A stretch of DNA of 64,000 bases, from the NCBI RefSeq assembly GCF_013366375.1, contig NZ_JABWMJ010000003.1:434001-498000 (forward strand), given 5' to 3'. Position 1 is the first letter of the stretch. Each line of letters starts with the position of its first letter. Made by a program: the position numbers and the translations under genes. A model generated the notes under the pieces. The model worked only from the letters and a program-made list of their open reading frames with translations, searched no databases and had not been told where the DNA came from. This document shows positions 33,166 to 41,759 of the stretch, piece after piece. Source of the DNA: Rhizobacter koreensis. GTDB lineage: Bacteria; Pseudomonadota; Gammaproteobacteria; Burkholderiales; Burkholderiaceae_C.

Positions 33166-34645
33166 TCGTCGCTGCTAGTCAGGAGGTATTCCTCCCCGAA
33201 GATCCAGGTCTCGTTCTCGAGCATGCGATGCAATTGTGATCGCTCGCGAAGGTCGCGTTTGGTCTCTGAGCGGAACAGCAATTCCTGCAGGCCAGTAAGA
33301 AACTGCAGTCGGTCCGCGACGAGCTTGCTGGCCTCAATGATTGACGACAGGTCGTGTACTGCAGCAAGTCTGTCAATTCGTTCTGCCGCTCTTTCGGCAA
33401 TTCGAGCACCTCCGAGAGAATGCGCTTCAGGGACTCGGGGTTCTCATCGAGCGCCGTCTTGAGCATGCGCAAAGTGAACTGCCGGTCCTTGATCGGACCC
33501 TCCCGAAAGGAGTCGAGGTACTGGTGAACGCTCAATGCGCAGATGTCGAAGACCTCTCGCCTGGCAGCTTCAAGTGGGCCCGTCGCATCACCGGCGAACG
33601 GGTACACACCTTCCTCCTTCCACTGCTTCACGAGCTCTGAAGCCGATTCGGCCTTTCGGCGACGGAAGTGGGAACGCAGCGACGCTCGGGCATCCTCCAC
33701 CAATCGGCGCAGCCCTGGCTCAAGCTCTTCCAGCGAGAGAACGTTCTCCTGCTGCAGTTTCGAAACGTAGTCCGAGCGAAGGTATGCCGTAAAATTGAAC
33801 TCGCTCCCTGGGCGGATGCCGGCCTCGATCTCGTCAAGGACGAAGCCATCCGAGTCGCACAGGCAGATTCGGCGCTCCTTCTTCGCGAAGGTCCACTCGA
33901 CAATGTCCAGTTCACCCGAGACGCTCACGCCGTCCTCGGTCACGAAAGCGGGCAAAACGTGCGTCTCGTGAGCCTTCTGCACCGCCTTGGGATCGATGCG
34001 CTCACCCCGATAGATGATGTCTGTGGCCGTATAGTTGCGCAAGTACAGCGCGAACACCTCGGCCAGCTGGCGCGGCGCTGAGCCATCGCGCGAGAGCACG
34101 CCAAGCGAGTCTTGGATGCCGGTGATGCGAACCCGTGTTCCCCGACCGCGGCCGTTCGGCGCCGGCGATGGCGCGCCGATCTCGAAATCCTGCAGCCGGT
34201 CGCTGCTTCCCTTAATTGCGTAGTGCTGGGCCTGGTCATCGTCTCCAAGGAAGACGGTGTCCCACTCGACGCGATGGCCGAGGGCGAACGCCTTGAATCG
34301 CCCTTTGCCGTCGCGCCCATGCATTTTCTTGTGAGCCCGTTGGGTGACGCGTTGCTCGCGCTTCCACGAACCGCCAAGGTTGCCGAACGCTCGCTCTGCC
34401 TCGCTTAAGCTGATGCCGCTACCGTTGTCGGTGATCTCGATGACCACCGGGTTCCCGAGATCGTTGTCGGTGATGCCGATGCGGATCCGGTCGGCATCGG
34501 CATCCAGAGCGTTCCACACCAACTCGGCCAGGGCGGTCACAGGCCTCCCTCGCGCCAACGATTCGAGATGGTCGGCTTGCGCCTCGACGTGAATAAATCG
34601 AGCGCTCGTCGGCTCGGTAGTAGCGTGTTCGCTCATCGTGCTCAT
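33166..34645 (-). pseudogene. GHKL (HSP90/MutL-type) ATPase, frameshifted and 3' truncated
   Basis: From ATG 34645 the frame encodes a GHKL ATPase: N-box TALAELVWNALDADADRIRI, ATP-lid motif EITDNGSGIS, then a second domain and helical C-terminal region (SFREGPIKDRQFTLRMLKTA). Near 33357 the homologous sequence jumps to another frame, which reads SSIIEASKLVADRLQFLTGL and then LHRMLENETWIFGEEYLLTS before breaking off near 33166 at an unrelated outer-membrane gene fragment. Such ATPases often belong to stand-alone defence or DNA-handling genes carried on islands. With both a frameshift and a lost end it is unlikely to work. Confidence 0.75.
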
Positions 34646-35140
34646 TTGGGATGGGGCTGTACAAATATACAGACTCCCTCGGCACCGTCCAAGGGTGGGC
34701 CGCCAGAATGTACCCGCGCTCAATATCAGAGCAGCTTAATGAGCCGGCCGAGCCGAACCCAGCTGCGGAGGCAGGCAAGCCTTTTGGAATGCGAGTGACA
34801 GCTTCGGGAAGGTGTGATCAGGCGCGCGGACGTCTCGTTAGGGTCGGGTGCGTGAATGCACCGCGTGCAGGAGCAGACGTTCGGGGTAGGGCTCATACAG
34901 GCCAGCGCCTCGGCATGTTCTCAACGGCAGCAACGCCTCTGGAAGCGGCCGTCGGCGTTTAAGCGCGCGCTGTGCCCGAAGGGCCGCTCAGTGACGTAGA
35001 CCGCGCGTACGAGGTTCGAAGGCGACGGACCGCATCCGCTGCGCAGCTGTCGTTGGTGCACCGGTCGCTTGCGGAATCCGTTTGTGGCCTCGCGAGGCTG
35101 CAAGCTGCCAAAGGGCTGGCGAGGCTGCGGACGCAGGCAA
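34646..35140. other. Gene-free stretch between GHKL remnant and integrase
   Basis: No protein-like frame is visible in these 495 bases. A short inverted repeat around 34671 (GTACAAATATAC) probably belongs to the promoter of the leftward ATPase remnant. A 16-base imperfect repeat (CTGCGGAGGCAGGCAA at 34763, one mismatch at 35125) flanks most of the stretch. Confidence 0.4.
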
Positions 35141-36345
35141 CTATTGCTGCGTGACGCCGTGTTCGGCTGCCCGGAACTCGTCCAGCCGGTTGGCCCACCA
35201 CTGCATTAACTTCACTCGTTCCGCGACCCACTGCGCCCGGTTGTAGGCGCCTCTCACGTCATCACGTTCCTCGTGCGAGAGCTGCTTTTCAATGACGTCG
35301 GAGTTCCATCCGGCTTCGTTGGCACAGGTGGAGAACAACGTGCGAAACCCGTGAGCGGTCATGCGTCCCTTGTAGCCGAGCCGCACCAGTGCGCTGTTCA
35401 GCGTGCCGTCGCTGAGCGGCTTGCCGGGATAGAACGGGGAGGGGAACACCAAGTCATCGGCTCCCTCGACTCGCTTCACCCGAGCGAGAACCGCCAGTGC
35501 TTGCATGGATAACGGCACGAGGTGCTCGGCCGCCATCTTCATTCGTTCCGCTGGGATGCGCCACAGCGCACGCGCCAGATCGACCTCCCGCCAGCGGGCT
35601 CCTCTCAACTCGCCCGGCCGCACCGCCGTGAGGATCAGGAGTTCCAGCGCGGCTTTGGTTGATGGGTCGCCCTGGTACCGGTCGAGCTCGTGTAGGAACG
35701 CCGGCATGTCTGCCTCGGCCAGCGCACGCCGGTGACTGATGTTTCGTGGCTTGAGGATCTCTGAGGGCTTGAGGGGGTAGGTAGGATCGACCTCGACGAG
35801 ATCCTCGGATAGCGCGTAGCGGTGATCGAGCGAAGTCGTTGGAAGACCCGTCCAGCGGTTTCTCCTGCGCCTTGCCGATCGACCGCTTGGATGACCTGCT
35901 TGATGTCGCGAGGAACGATCTCCCGGATCGGCCGCTTTCCAAGCGAGGGGAACACGTGGTTCTCGAGCGAAGCCGTGATGGCGTCGCGCGTGCCCGGCGT
36001 CCACGCGGTCGCGCGGTGTGCCAGCCAGGCGCGCGACACCGCTTCAACCGTGCTTAGCGCATCGCGGCGCTTGGTCTCCTTCGCCTCCTTGCGGGCGGCG
36101 CTCGGGTCGGTTCCGGCGGCCACCAGCTGGCGGGCCTCAGCCCGGCGTGTTCTGGCAAGCGACAGCGGCACCTCGGGGTAGGTGCCGAACGAGATCCGCT
36201 TCTCCTTGCCCTCGTAGCTGTACTTGAAGCGCCACCACTTGCCCCCGTTCGGCCGCACCTCGAGGTACGGGCCGTCGCCGTCGAAGAACCGCTGCGGCTT
36301 CTCTGCCGGCTTGAGGCTGCGCAGCTTGGTGTCGGTCAGCAGCAT
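35141..36345 (-). pseudogene. Tyrosine integrase of a tRNA-associated island, frameshifted
   Basis: From ATG 36345 the frame encodes the N-terminal DUF4102 arm-binding domain (MLLTDTKLRSLKPAEKPQRF) and the SAM-like core (RAWLAHRATAWTPGTRDAIT) up to GETAGRVFQRLRSIT at about 35828. Continuity then passes to another frame with RYALSEDLVEVDPTYPLKPS and the full catalytic domain: ILTAVRPGELRGARW (first arginine), TAHGFRTLFST (H-x-x-R), LSHEERDDVRGAYNRA (final histidine and tyrosine). One indel separates the two halves. The catalytic residues are all retained, so the break may be recent or a sequencing error. Its position just inside the 3' end of tRNA-Arg marks the island end. Confidence 0.8.
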
Positions 36346-36376
36346 GGGGGCAACTTTTCAGACGCTGGGGGCAACT
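36345..36376 (+). repeat. Right arm-type repeats at the integrase start
   Basis: TGGGGGCAACTTT (36345-36357) and TGGGGGCAACT (36366-36376) are direct repeats 21 bases apart, overlapping the integrase start codon. The first has an exact inverted copy at 13454-13466 near the left end. They are candidate integrase or excisionase arm sites and may let the integrase repress itself. Confidence 0.6.
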
Positions 36377-36521
36377 GGTCTGAAATCTATCCCCAGACGC
36401 GTGCGCTGTCACGGGCTGCCCTTGAACGCCGTGGGATGCTTCTTGGAGCATCTACGCCCGGATAACAGGCTTGCGAGGAGCTCGTTTGAGACGCTGCTGA
36501 ACGTCCCAAAAACCCGTTAGT

Positions 36522-36596
36522 TGGTCTCGCCGACAGGAATCGAACCTGTATTTGCCGCTTAGGAGGCGGCCGTTCTATCCATTGAACTACGGCGAG
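36522..36596 (-). tRNA. tRNA-Arg (anticodon CCT)
   Basis: A 75-base cloverleaf on the minus strand: acceptor CTCGCCG pairs with CGGCGAG, then discriminator A and an encoded CCA. The D stem is GTTC/GAAC. The anticodon stem GCCGC/GCGGC holds the loop CTCCTAA (anticodon CCT, decoding AGG). The T arm is ACAGG-TTCGATT-CCTGT. The first base C is less usual than G but paired. It is the integration target of the island to its left and appears intact. Confidence 0.95.
36528..36544 (+). repeat. Right attachment-site repeat inside tRNA-Arg
   Basis: The plus-strand bases CGCCGACAGGAATCGAA cover the T arm and part of the acceptor stem of tRNA-Arg and equal 13376-13392. After integration the element supplies the tRNA 3' end, so the gene stays functional. 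Confidence 0.7.
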
Positions 36597-36639
36597 AAAT
36601 CCGAGACCTCGGGCGCGGCGGGGCGCTCGAAGCTCGAAA

Positions 36640-36655
36640 GACCGGCAGTGTAAGA
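36640..36655 (-). promoter_or_regulatory. Probable tRNA-Arg promoter -10 region
   Basis: The minus strand TCTTACACTGCCGGTC lies 44 bases upstream of the tRNA and contains TACACT as a candidate -10 box. The same 16 bases recur at 32748-32763 upstream of the tRNA-like remnant. The -35 element is not clear. Confidence 0.45.
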
Positions 36656-36740
36656 GAGGCCCCGCTGCCTTCAGCCACGGCTGGCCACGAGTAGGCCTTC
36701 GAGCGCCAGCGATACTCGGCCCGCAACAGGGAGAGCGCAC

Positions 36741-36992
36741 ATGCCGAGCATCAGCGGAACGTTCGAGCAGAAGGGGACCGGGCGGCCATTCGGGTTCCGG
36801 ATCGAGTACGAGGTCGTCGGCAGGACGATCAACTACAAGGCCGACATCTCGGCGCAGGGCGCGAGCGTGGCGAGCCCGTCGGGGCAGTTCGACTTCGACG
36901 CCTCCCGGCTCGATCCGCGCGACGCGGTGGTCAGCTTCGTGCAGGGGCAGGTCGACCAGGTGAATTTGGGCGACGCGCCGGACCGGCCGTGA
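36741..36992 (+). CDS. Small hypothetical beta-rich protein
   Basis: An 83-residue protein with GGGAGAGCG before ATG 36741. The sequence MPSISGTFEQKGTGRPFGFR, then a beta-type core (INYKADISAQGASVASPSGQ) and DAVVSFVQGQVDQV, suggests a small cytoplasmic beta-barrel or sandwich. No signal, membrane segment or recognised motif. It lies just outside the island, convergent with tamB. Function unknown. Confidence 0.65.
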   Translation: MPSISGTFEQKGTGRPFGFRIEYEVVGRTINYKADISAQGASVASPSGQFDFDASRLDPRDAVVSFVQGQVDQVNLGDAPDRP

Positions 36993-37045
36993 GCTCCTGG
37001 TGAGGCGTCTGGCGCCGGTTCAGGGCTCGAGTGCCCCGCTGCCCC

Positions 37046-40000
37046 TCACTTCCATCGCAGCGTCCAGTTCACGTCCACCGCGTTGTCCCCGCCCGCCTGC
37101 GCCTTGACGGTGAGCCGGCGACCCAGCCTGTAGATCAGCTGCCAGCTGCCGGTCGCGGCGTTGAGGCCGCGCTCGTAGCCGAGGTACCAGTTCTTCGAGA
37201 TCTGCTTGCCGATGGTGACGATCGCGTCGCTGACGCCGCCTTCGCCAGCGCTCACCGACAGGGTGTCGAGGCCGAGGCTCTTGGTGATGCGGTCCATCGC
37301 ACCGGGTCCCTCGCCGGCGAGCAGGGCGAGCGCGGCGCGCTGCAGCAGCGCGGTTTCGGTTCCGCCGGTGGTGGTGCTGGCCTTGCCGAGCACGAGCCAG
37401 CTCAGCTTGTCCATGTCGGACATCTCGGGCTCGGAGAACAGGCGCACGCGAGGCGCGAGCACGGTGCCGGTGACGACGACGCCGACCCTGACGTCGAGGT
37501 CGGGCCGGGTCGCCTGCACGTCGAGGCGCGGGTTGTCGAGGGGGCCGACGAACGAGATGATGGCCCGGTTGATCGCCAGCTTCTGGCCGTACGCCTGGTA
37601 GGTGCCGTCGACGGCGCGGATCGCGCCGTTGGCCGAAAGGCGCCCCTGCGGCGACGTGAGGTGCACCTCGCCGCGCAGGCGCGCGTCGATCCCGCGGCCG
37701 CGGATCTGCAGGCGGTTGCCGACGTCGACGCGCAGGTCCAGGTCGACCTTGCGGCCGACCGGGGGTTCGGCCGGCACCGCCGCATTCGCGCGGCTCTGCG
37801 CGGCCGGCGACGCGGTGCCCTGCGGGCGCCGCACCACCACGACGTCATCGCCGAGCGTCGGCGCGTCGGAGCGCGTGAAGTCCACCAGGCCCTCGTCGAC
37901 CTTGAAGTTGCCGCTCACGGCGATGGTCTTGGCGTCGAGGCGCAGCGCGCCGCTGCCGCTGGCGACGATGCGGCGGTCGACGCGGCCGAGCAACTGAAAG
38001 CTCTCGGCGACCATGCGCAGGTTCGCCTCGGGCGACTCGCCGAAGCTCGCCCCGCCGCTGATCTGCAGCGTGCCGCTGCCGCCGCGCGCGCTGAAGCGCT
38101 CGATGCGCGCGGTCTCGCCCTGCAGCGCGATCACGAGCTCGCCGTCGGTGATGTTCACGCCCTGCAGGAAGTGGCGGACCGAGATGCGCGTGCCTTCCAC
38201 ACGACCGGTATACGAGGGCGCGCCGATGCGGCCGCCGATCGCGGCGCTCGCGTTGAGGCTGCCGCCGAGGCGCCAGCCGGCCGGCAGCCAGCTCGCGTAC
38301 GTCGCGAGGTCGGGCGCGCGCAGCGTCACATTGCCGCTGATCGGCGTCGCGGCGGTTGGCCAGTCGGTCTCGCTCGCGGTGCGCGCGGTCACGTTGCCGG
38401 CGAGCACGCCGATGGTGCTGCCGGCGACGTCGGTGCGCAGCGTCCACACGCCGCGCTCGGCGCCGACTGCGACGCGCAGTGCGGTCAGGCCCATGCTCTG
38501 CTTGCCGAAGTCCTGGTTGACGATCAGGTCGCCGCGTGCGCGCTCCACCACGATGTCGGCCCTGATGACGGGCGCGCTGCGGATGTCGATGCGGGCGCCG
38601 ACCGCAAGGTCGCCCTCCCAGCCGAAGTCAGGCTGGAACTGGCGCAGCAGCGGCGCCACCTCGATCGGGTCGACCGTGGCCTGCACGTCGAGGCGCGCCG
38701 CCGACGTGCCGGCAGGGGCGCCCTGGTAGGCGATGCGGCTCCAGCGCAGCAGCGCGCCGAGCACGCTCGCGCTGCCGGGCTCGACGTCAACGCGGAGCGG
38801 CGCGCCGCCCCAGGCCACGCTGCCGCGCACGTCGCGCATCTCGACCCAGCTGCGGCGCGGCGCGGCGACGCTGCGCGCGGCGGCCTCGACGATGCGGCCG
38901 CGCCAGCCGGCGGCGCGCTGGCCGTTGGCGTCGAAGAGGCCGCCTTCGACGCCGAGCACGACTTCGCTGCGGCCGCTCGGTGCTGCCGAGGCGGCGCGCG
39001 GAGCGGCGGACGACGGTGCCGGGCTCGTTGCAGAGGCGGTGGCGACCAGCGCATCGGCCCACGCCGGCGGCAGGGCGGCCGACTCGAGGCGCAGGTCGGC
39101 GCGATGCTCGGCCGCGGTGCCGTCGACGCGGAGCGCGGCCTGGCCGATCGTGCGGCCTTCGCTGACGAGACCGTCGACGTCGAGCGTCGCCTCGACCCGT
39201 GCGTCGGCGGCGCTGCCGGCGCTCCAGCGGCCGTCCGCGCGCTGCAGCGCCAGGGTGCCGTAACGCAGGTCGGCGGCGTGCAGCTCGCCTTGGGTGGTCA
39301 CCGTCGGCCAGCGCCCGGCGACGCGGGCGTTGGCGTCGACGCGACCGCCGACTGCCCCGGCAACCCCGGCGCGCGCCAGCAGCGGTGCCAGTGCACCGAG
39401 TTCCGGTGCGGCGAGCGTGACCTGCCACTCGTCGGCACGCCCGTTTGCGCCGCGCGGCGCGAGCTGGCCGCGGCCGCTCGCGCGGTTGGCCGCGGCAGCC
39501 ACGTCGAAGGCGACGCGCGCGCGCCCGTCGGAGTTGGCGAAGCTCGCGCTCGCCTCCAGCGGCAAGCCGATCAGCAGGCTGTCACGCACCGCGAGCTCCG
39601 CGCTGCCGCGCGTCACGGCGAGCGTGTCGAAGATCGACGCGTTGGCGCCGGCGTCGCCCAGCAGGAGATCGAAGGTTCCCTGGGCGTTGATGCGGCTGGG
39701 CGCCGCCGCGGCGCTGCGTTGCGCGGCGGGGGTCTGAACCGTGCGAGCGGCCGCCGTGCGCACGGCCGCACGCGCTGACCGGGTCGGCGCGGCAGCCGAC
39801 GCAGTCGCGCTGCGTGCGCCCGTTCCGGCGCTCGTCTGTGCGCTTCGGGCGGCGGTCGCGGCGCGCCCGCGCGGCGTCGGCGCCGCGGCGCCCGGCCACC
39901 ACGGGTTCGGGTCGAACTCCGCGACGTTCAGGCGCCCGGCGGCGCGCCACGGGGCGGCGTCCGTGCTGCGGCTGAGACGGCCGGTGAGCGCGGCGCGCGC

Positions 40001-41746
40001 CGCGCCAAGCGTCGCTTCGACGGTCTCCAGGTCGACGGTGTTGCCGGCGGCGCGCACGTCGAGCCTGATGCGGGCGTCGCGCGGCGCGTTGCGAGGCAGC
40101 GCGGGGTCGAGCAGCTCGCCCGCGATGTCGGCGCGCACCGCGAAGCTGCGCGCGGGTGCAGCGGCAGAGGCTGCGGCTGCGGGCGCTGTCGCTGCGGAAG
40201 GTGCCGACGCGCGCGTGCCCGAGGCGCTCGGCGTCGACCCCCTTGCGCGGGGTGCCGTGCGTGCGGCGGGCGGCGCGGCCGTCGCCGTTGCGGTACCTAC
40301 GGCCTCGCTGGTCAGCGCCACCTGCCCGCTCAACGCCGCCTGCGGCGCGCGCGCATCGAGCAGCGCCGGGCGCACGCCCTGCAGCTCGAGCGCCAGGTTT
40401 GCGAGCGTCGGCGCCCAGCGTCCGCTGCCGGCCAGGCGGCCGGCGTCGCCGTCAGTGCCGCCGAGGTCGGCGCTCAGCGTGCGGACTTCGACGATGCTCG
40501 GGTCGTCGGCGCGCGCCCGCAGCTCGGCGCGTATGCGCCGCACCGGCAACAGGCCGGCGTCGACGCGGCCGGCGCGCGCGTTCGCGAGGTCGAGCGAGAC
40601 CACGACCGGTTGGTCGATGGCACGCGTCGTGACCAGCGCACCGCCGCTCAGCGAGGTCGCCGGCAGGCCCGGCGCGAACGCCGAAAGGTCGAGGTCGCGG
40701 GTGCGCGCGTCGAGTTCGCCGAGCGGCCAGGCGGCGAACGGCTGCAGCGTGGCGCGGGCGTCGAGCGCCTGCGGGCCGTGCGTGGCGGTCGGCGTGACGC
40801 GTGCGGTCGCAGACAGCGGCAGGGTGCCGAGCGGCCCGTCGGCGGCGACGCGCGCCTGCCACGCCGGCTCGCCGCCGACGCTGCGCGCGTCGACCGTCGC
40901 CGCGACGGCGAACGGCGGGTCGGCGGCGATCGACGCCGACCCGCTCGCCGCGGCCGGTCCGTACGCGACGGCCAAGTCGTCGACGCGATGGCGCGCGCCG
41001 CCTTCGGCGCCGACGTGAAGGCGCGCACGCAAATCGCGGATCGGCGTCGCCTCGGCGCTGCCGACGCGCAGCTCGCCGACGCTCGCGGCGCCGACCAGCA
41101 GCTCGAGCGGCAGGCGCAGGCTGTCGGGTGCGCGCCGCGGCTCGGCCGGTCCGGTGTCGGCGTCCGGGACGAAGAGCACGCGATCGGCGTGCAGGGTTGC
41201 GATCTCGACGCGCAGCCAGCGCCCATCGCTGCCGCGCGCCACCTGCAGCCCGGTCCAGCGCGGCCGCTCGAGGAGGAGCCGCCCCGACGCGCCGATCCGC
41301 ACGTCGATCCGCTCGGCGCCGAAGTCTCCGATCAGCGAGCCGGTCGGCGCGACCGCCGTGACGCCGGGCGCCATCGAGAGCAACCAGGCCGTGCCGGAGG
41401 GCGTGCGCGCGGCCCAGAGCAGGGCACCGACGCCGACGACGAGCAGCAGGACGAGGGCGCCGACGATTCCGGAGACCCAGCGCCACGGGTGGTGCCCGCG
41501 CGGGGGCGGGGCGCCGTCGGGACCGCCGCCGGGCCGGTCGGTGCCGCCGGGTGGCACGGGGGCAGCGGGCGGCACGGCGCCGGGCGGTGGGAGGCTTTCA
41601 CCCGGCAACGCGGCCGGAGCCGAGGCCGTCGCCGCAGCGGGCGGCAGCGAGCGGGTCGGCGTTCCGCCGCCCGCGTCGCCTGAGCCGTCGGAAGCGCCGG
41701 CACCGCCGAGCGCTCCCGTCCCTTGACCCACCGGCCGCTCGCTCAC
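37046..41746 (-). CDS. tamB: Translocation and assembly module protein TamB
   Basis: A 1566-residue inner-membrane-anchored, periplasm-spanning protein. After a long proline/alanine-rich cytoplasmic N-terminus, one membrane helix appears at about residues 90-112 (SGIVGALVLLLVVGVGALLW). The body is repetitive beta-strand sequence typical of AsmA-like lipid-conducting grooves, and the C-terminal DUF490 domain ends LTVKAQAGGDNAVDVNWTLR. TamB works with the outer-membrane TamA in outer-membrane biogenesis and phospholipid movement. Long Ala/Arg/Thr-rich inserts around residues 500-520 and 640-690 are lineage-type expansions. The start is GTG 41746 with GAAGGG upstream, 13 bases after tamA in the same operon. 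Confidence 0.9.
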   Translation of the reverse strand: MSERPVGQGTGALGGAGASDGSGDAGGGTPTRSLPPAAATASAPAALPGESLPPPGAVPPAAPVPPGGTDRPGGGPDGAPPPRGHHPWRWVSGIVGALVLLLVVGVGALLWAARTPSGTAWLLSMAPGVTAVAPTGSLIGDFGAERIDVRIGASGRLLLERPRWTGLQVARGSDGRWLRVEIATLHADRVLFVPDADTGPAEPRRAPDSLRLPLELLVGAASVGELRVGSAEATPIRDLRARLHVGAEGGARHRVDDLAVAYGPAAASGSASIAADPPFAVAATVDARSVGGEPAWQARVAADGPLGTLPLSATARVTPTATHGPQALDARATLQPFAAWPLGELDARTRDLDLSAFAPGLPATSLSGGALVTTRAIDQPVVVSLDLANARAGRVDAGLLPVRRIRAELRARADDPSIVEVRTLSADLGGTDGDAGRLAGSGRWAPTLANLALELQGVRPALLDARAPQAALSGQVALTSEAVGTATATAAPPAARTAPRARGSTPSASGTRASAPSAATAPAAAASAAAPARSFAVRADIAGELLDPALPRNAPRDARIRLDVRAAGNTVDLETVEATLGAARAALTGRLSRSTDAAPWRAAGRLNVAEFDPNPWWPGAAAPTPRGRAATAARSAQTSAGTGARSATASAAAPTRSARAAVRTAAARTVQTPAAQRSAAAAPSRINAQGTFDLLLGDAGANASIFDTLAVTRGSAELAVRDSLLIGLPLEASASFANSDGRARVAFDVAAAANRASGRGQLAPRGANGRADEWQVTLAAPELGALAPLLARAGVAGAVGGRVDANARVAGRWPTVTTQGELHAADLRYGTLALQRADGRWSAGSAADARVEATLDVDGLVSEGRTIGQAALRVDGTAAEHRADLRLESAALPPAWADALVATASATSPAPSSAAPRAASAAPSGRSEVVLGVEGGLFDANGQRAAGWRGRIVEAAARSVAAPRRSWVEMRDVRGSVAWGGAPLRVDVEPGSASVLGALLRWSRIAYQGAPAGTSAARLDVQATVDPIEVAPLLRQFQPDFGWEGDLAVGARIDIRSAPVIRADIVVERARGDLIVNQDFGKQSMGLTALRVAVGAERGVWTLRTDVAGSTIGVLAGNVTARTASETDWPTAATPISGNVTLRAPDLATYASWLPAGWRLGGSLNASAAIGGRIGAPSYTGRVEGTRISVRHFLQGVNITDGELVIALQGETARIERFSARGGSGTLQISGGASFGESPEANLRMVAESFQLLGRVDRRIVASGSGALRLDAKTIAVSGNFKVDEGLVDFTRSDAPTLGDDVVVVRRPQGTASPAAQSRANAAVPAEPPVGRKVDLDLRVDVGNRLQIRGRGIDARLRGEVHLTSPQGRLSANGAIRAVDGTYQAYGQKLAINRAIISFVGPLDNPRLDVQATRPDLDVRVGVVVTGTVLAPRVRLFSEPEMSDMDKLSWLVLGKASTTTGGTETALLQRAALALLAGEGPGAMDRITKSLGLDTLSVSAGEGGVSDAIVTIGKQISKNWYLGYERGLNAATGSWQLIYRLGRRLTVKAQAGGDNAVDVNWTLRWK

Positions 41747-41759
41747 CGTGCCGGGCCCT

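Larger units (their letters stand above)
13376..36544. mobile_element. Probable genomic island integrated at tRNA-Arg(CCT)
   Basis: The left limit is a 17-base sequence identical to bases inside the tRNA-Arg gene at the right limit. A tyrosine integrase gene lies 177 bases inside the tRNA 3' end, and integrase-type repeats (TGGGGGCAACT) occur near both ends in opposite orientation. The segment is 23.2 kb and carries an IS91 fragment, several broken genes, a FadL-like porin, an isoprenoid-type operon and a regulatory block. The integrase is frameshifted, so the island is probably fixed. That all cargo arrived in one event is not shown; the tRNA-like remnant at 32.7 kb suggests layering. Confidence 0.65.

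Noticed and set aside
34763..35140. 16-base repeat pair as ends of a small mobile element
   Set aside because: One mismatch, no transposase or terminal inverted repeats, and no target duplication.
37031..39778. 915-codon plus-strand open frame opposite tamB
   Set aside because: Shadow of tamB; composition is repeated R/A/H/V without protein motifs.
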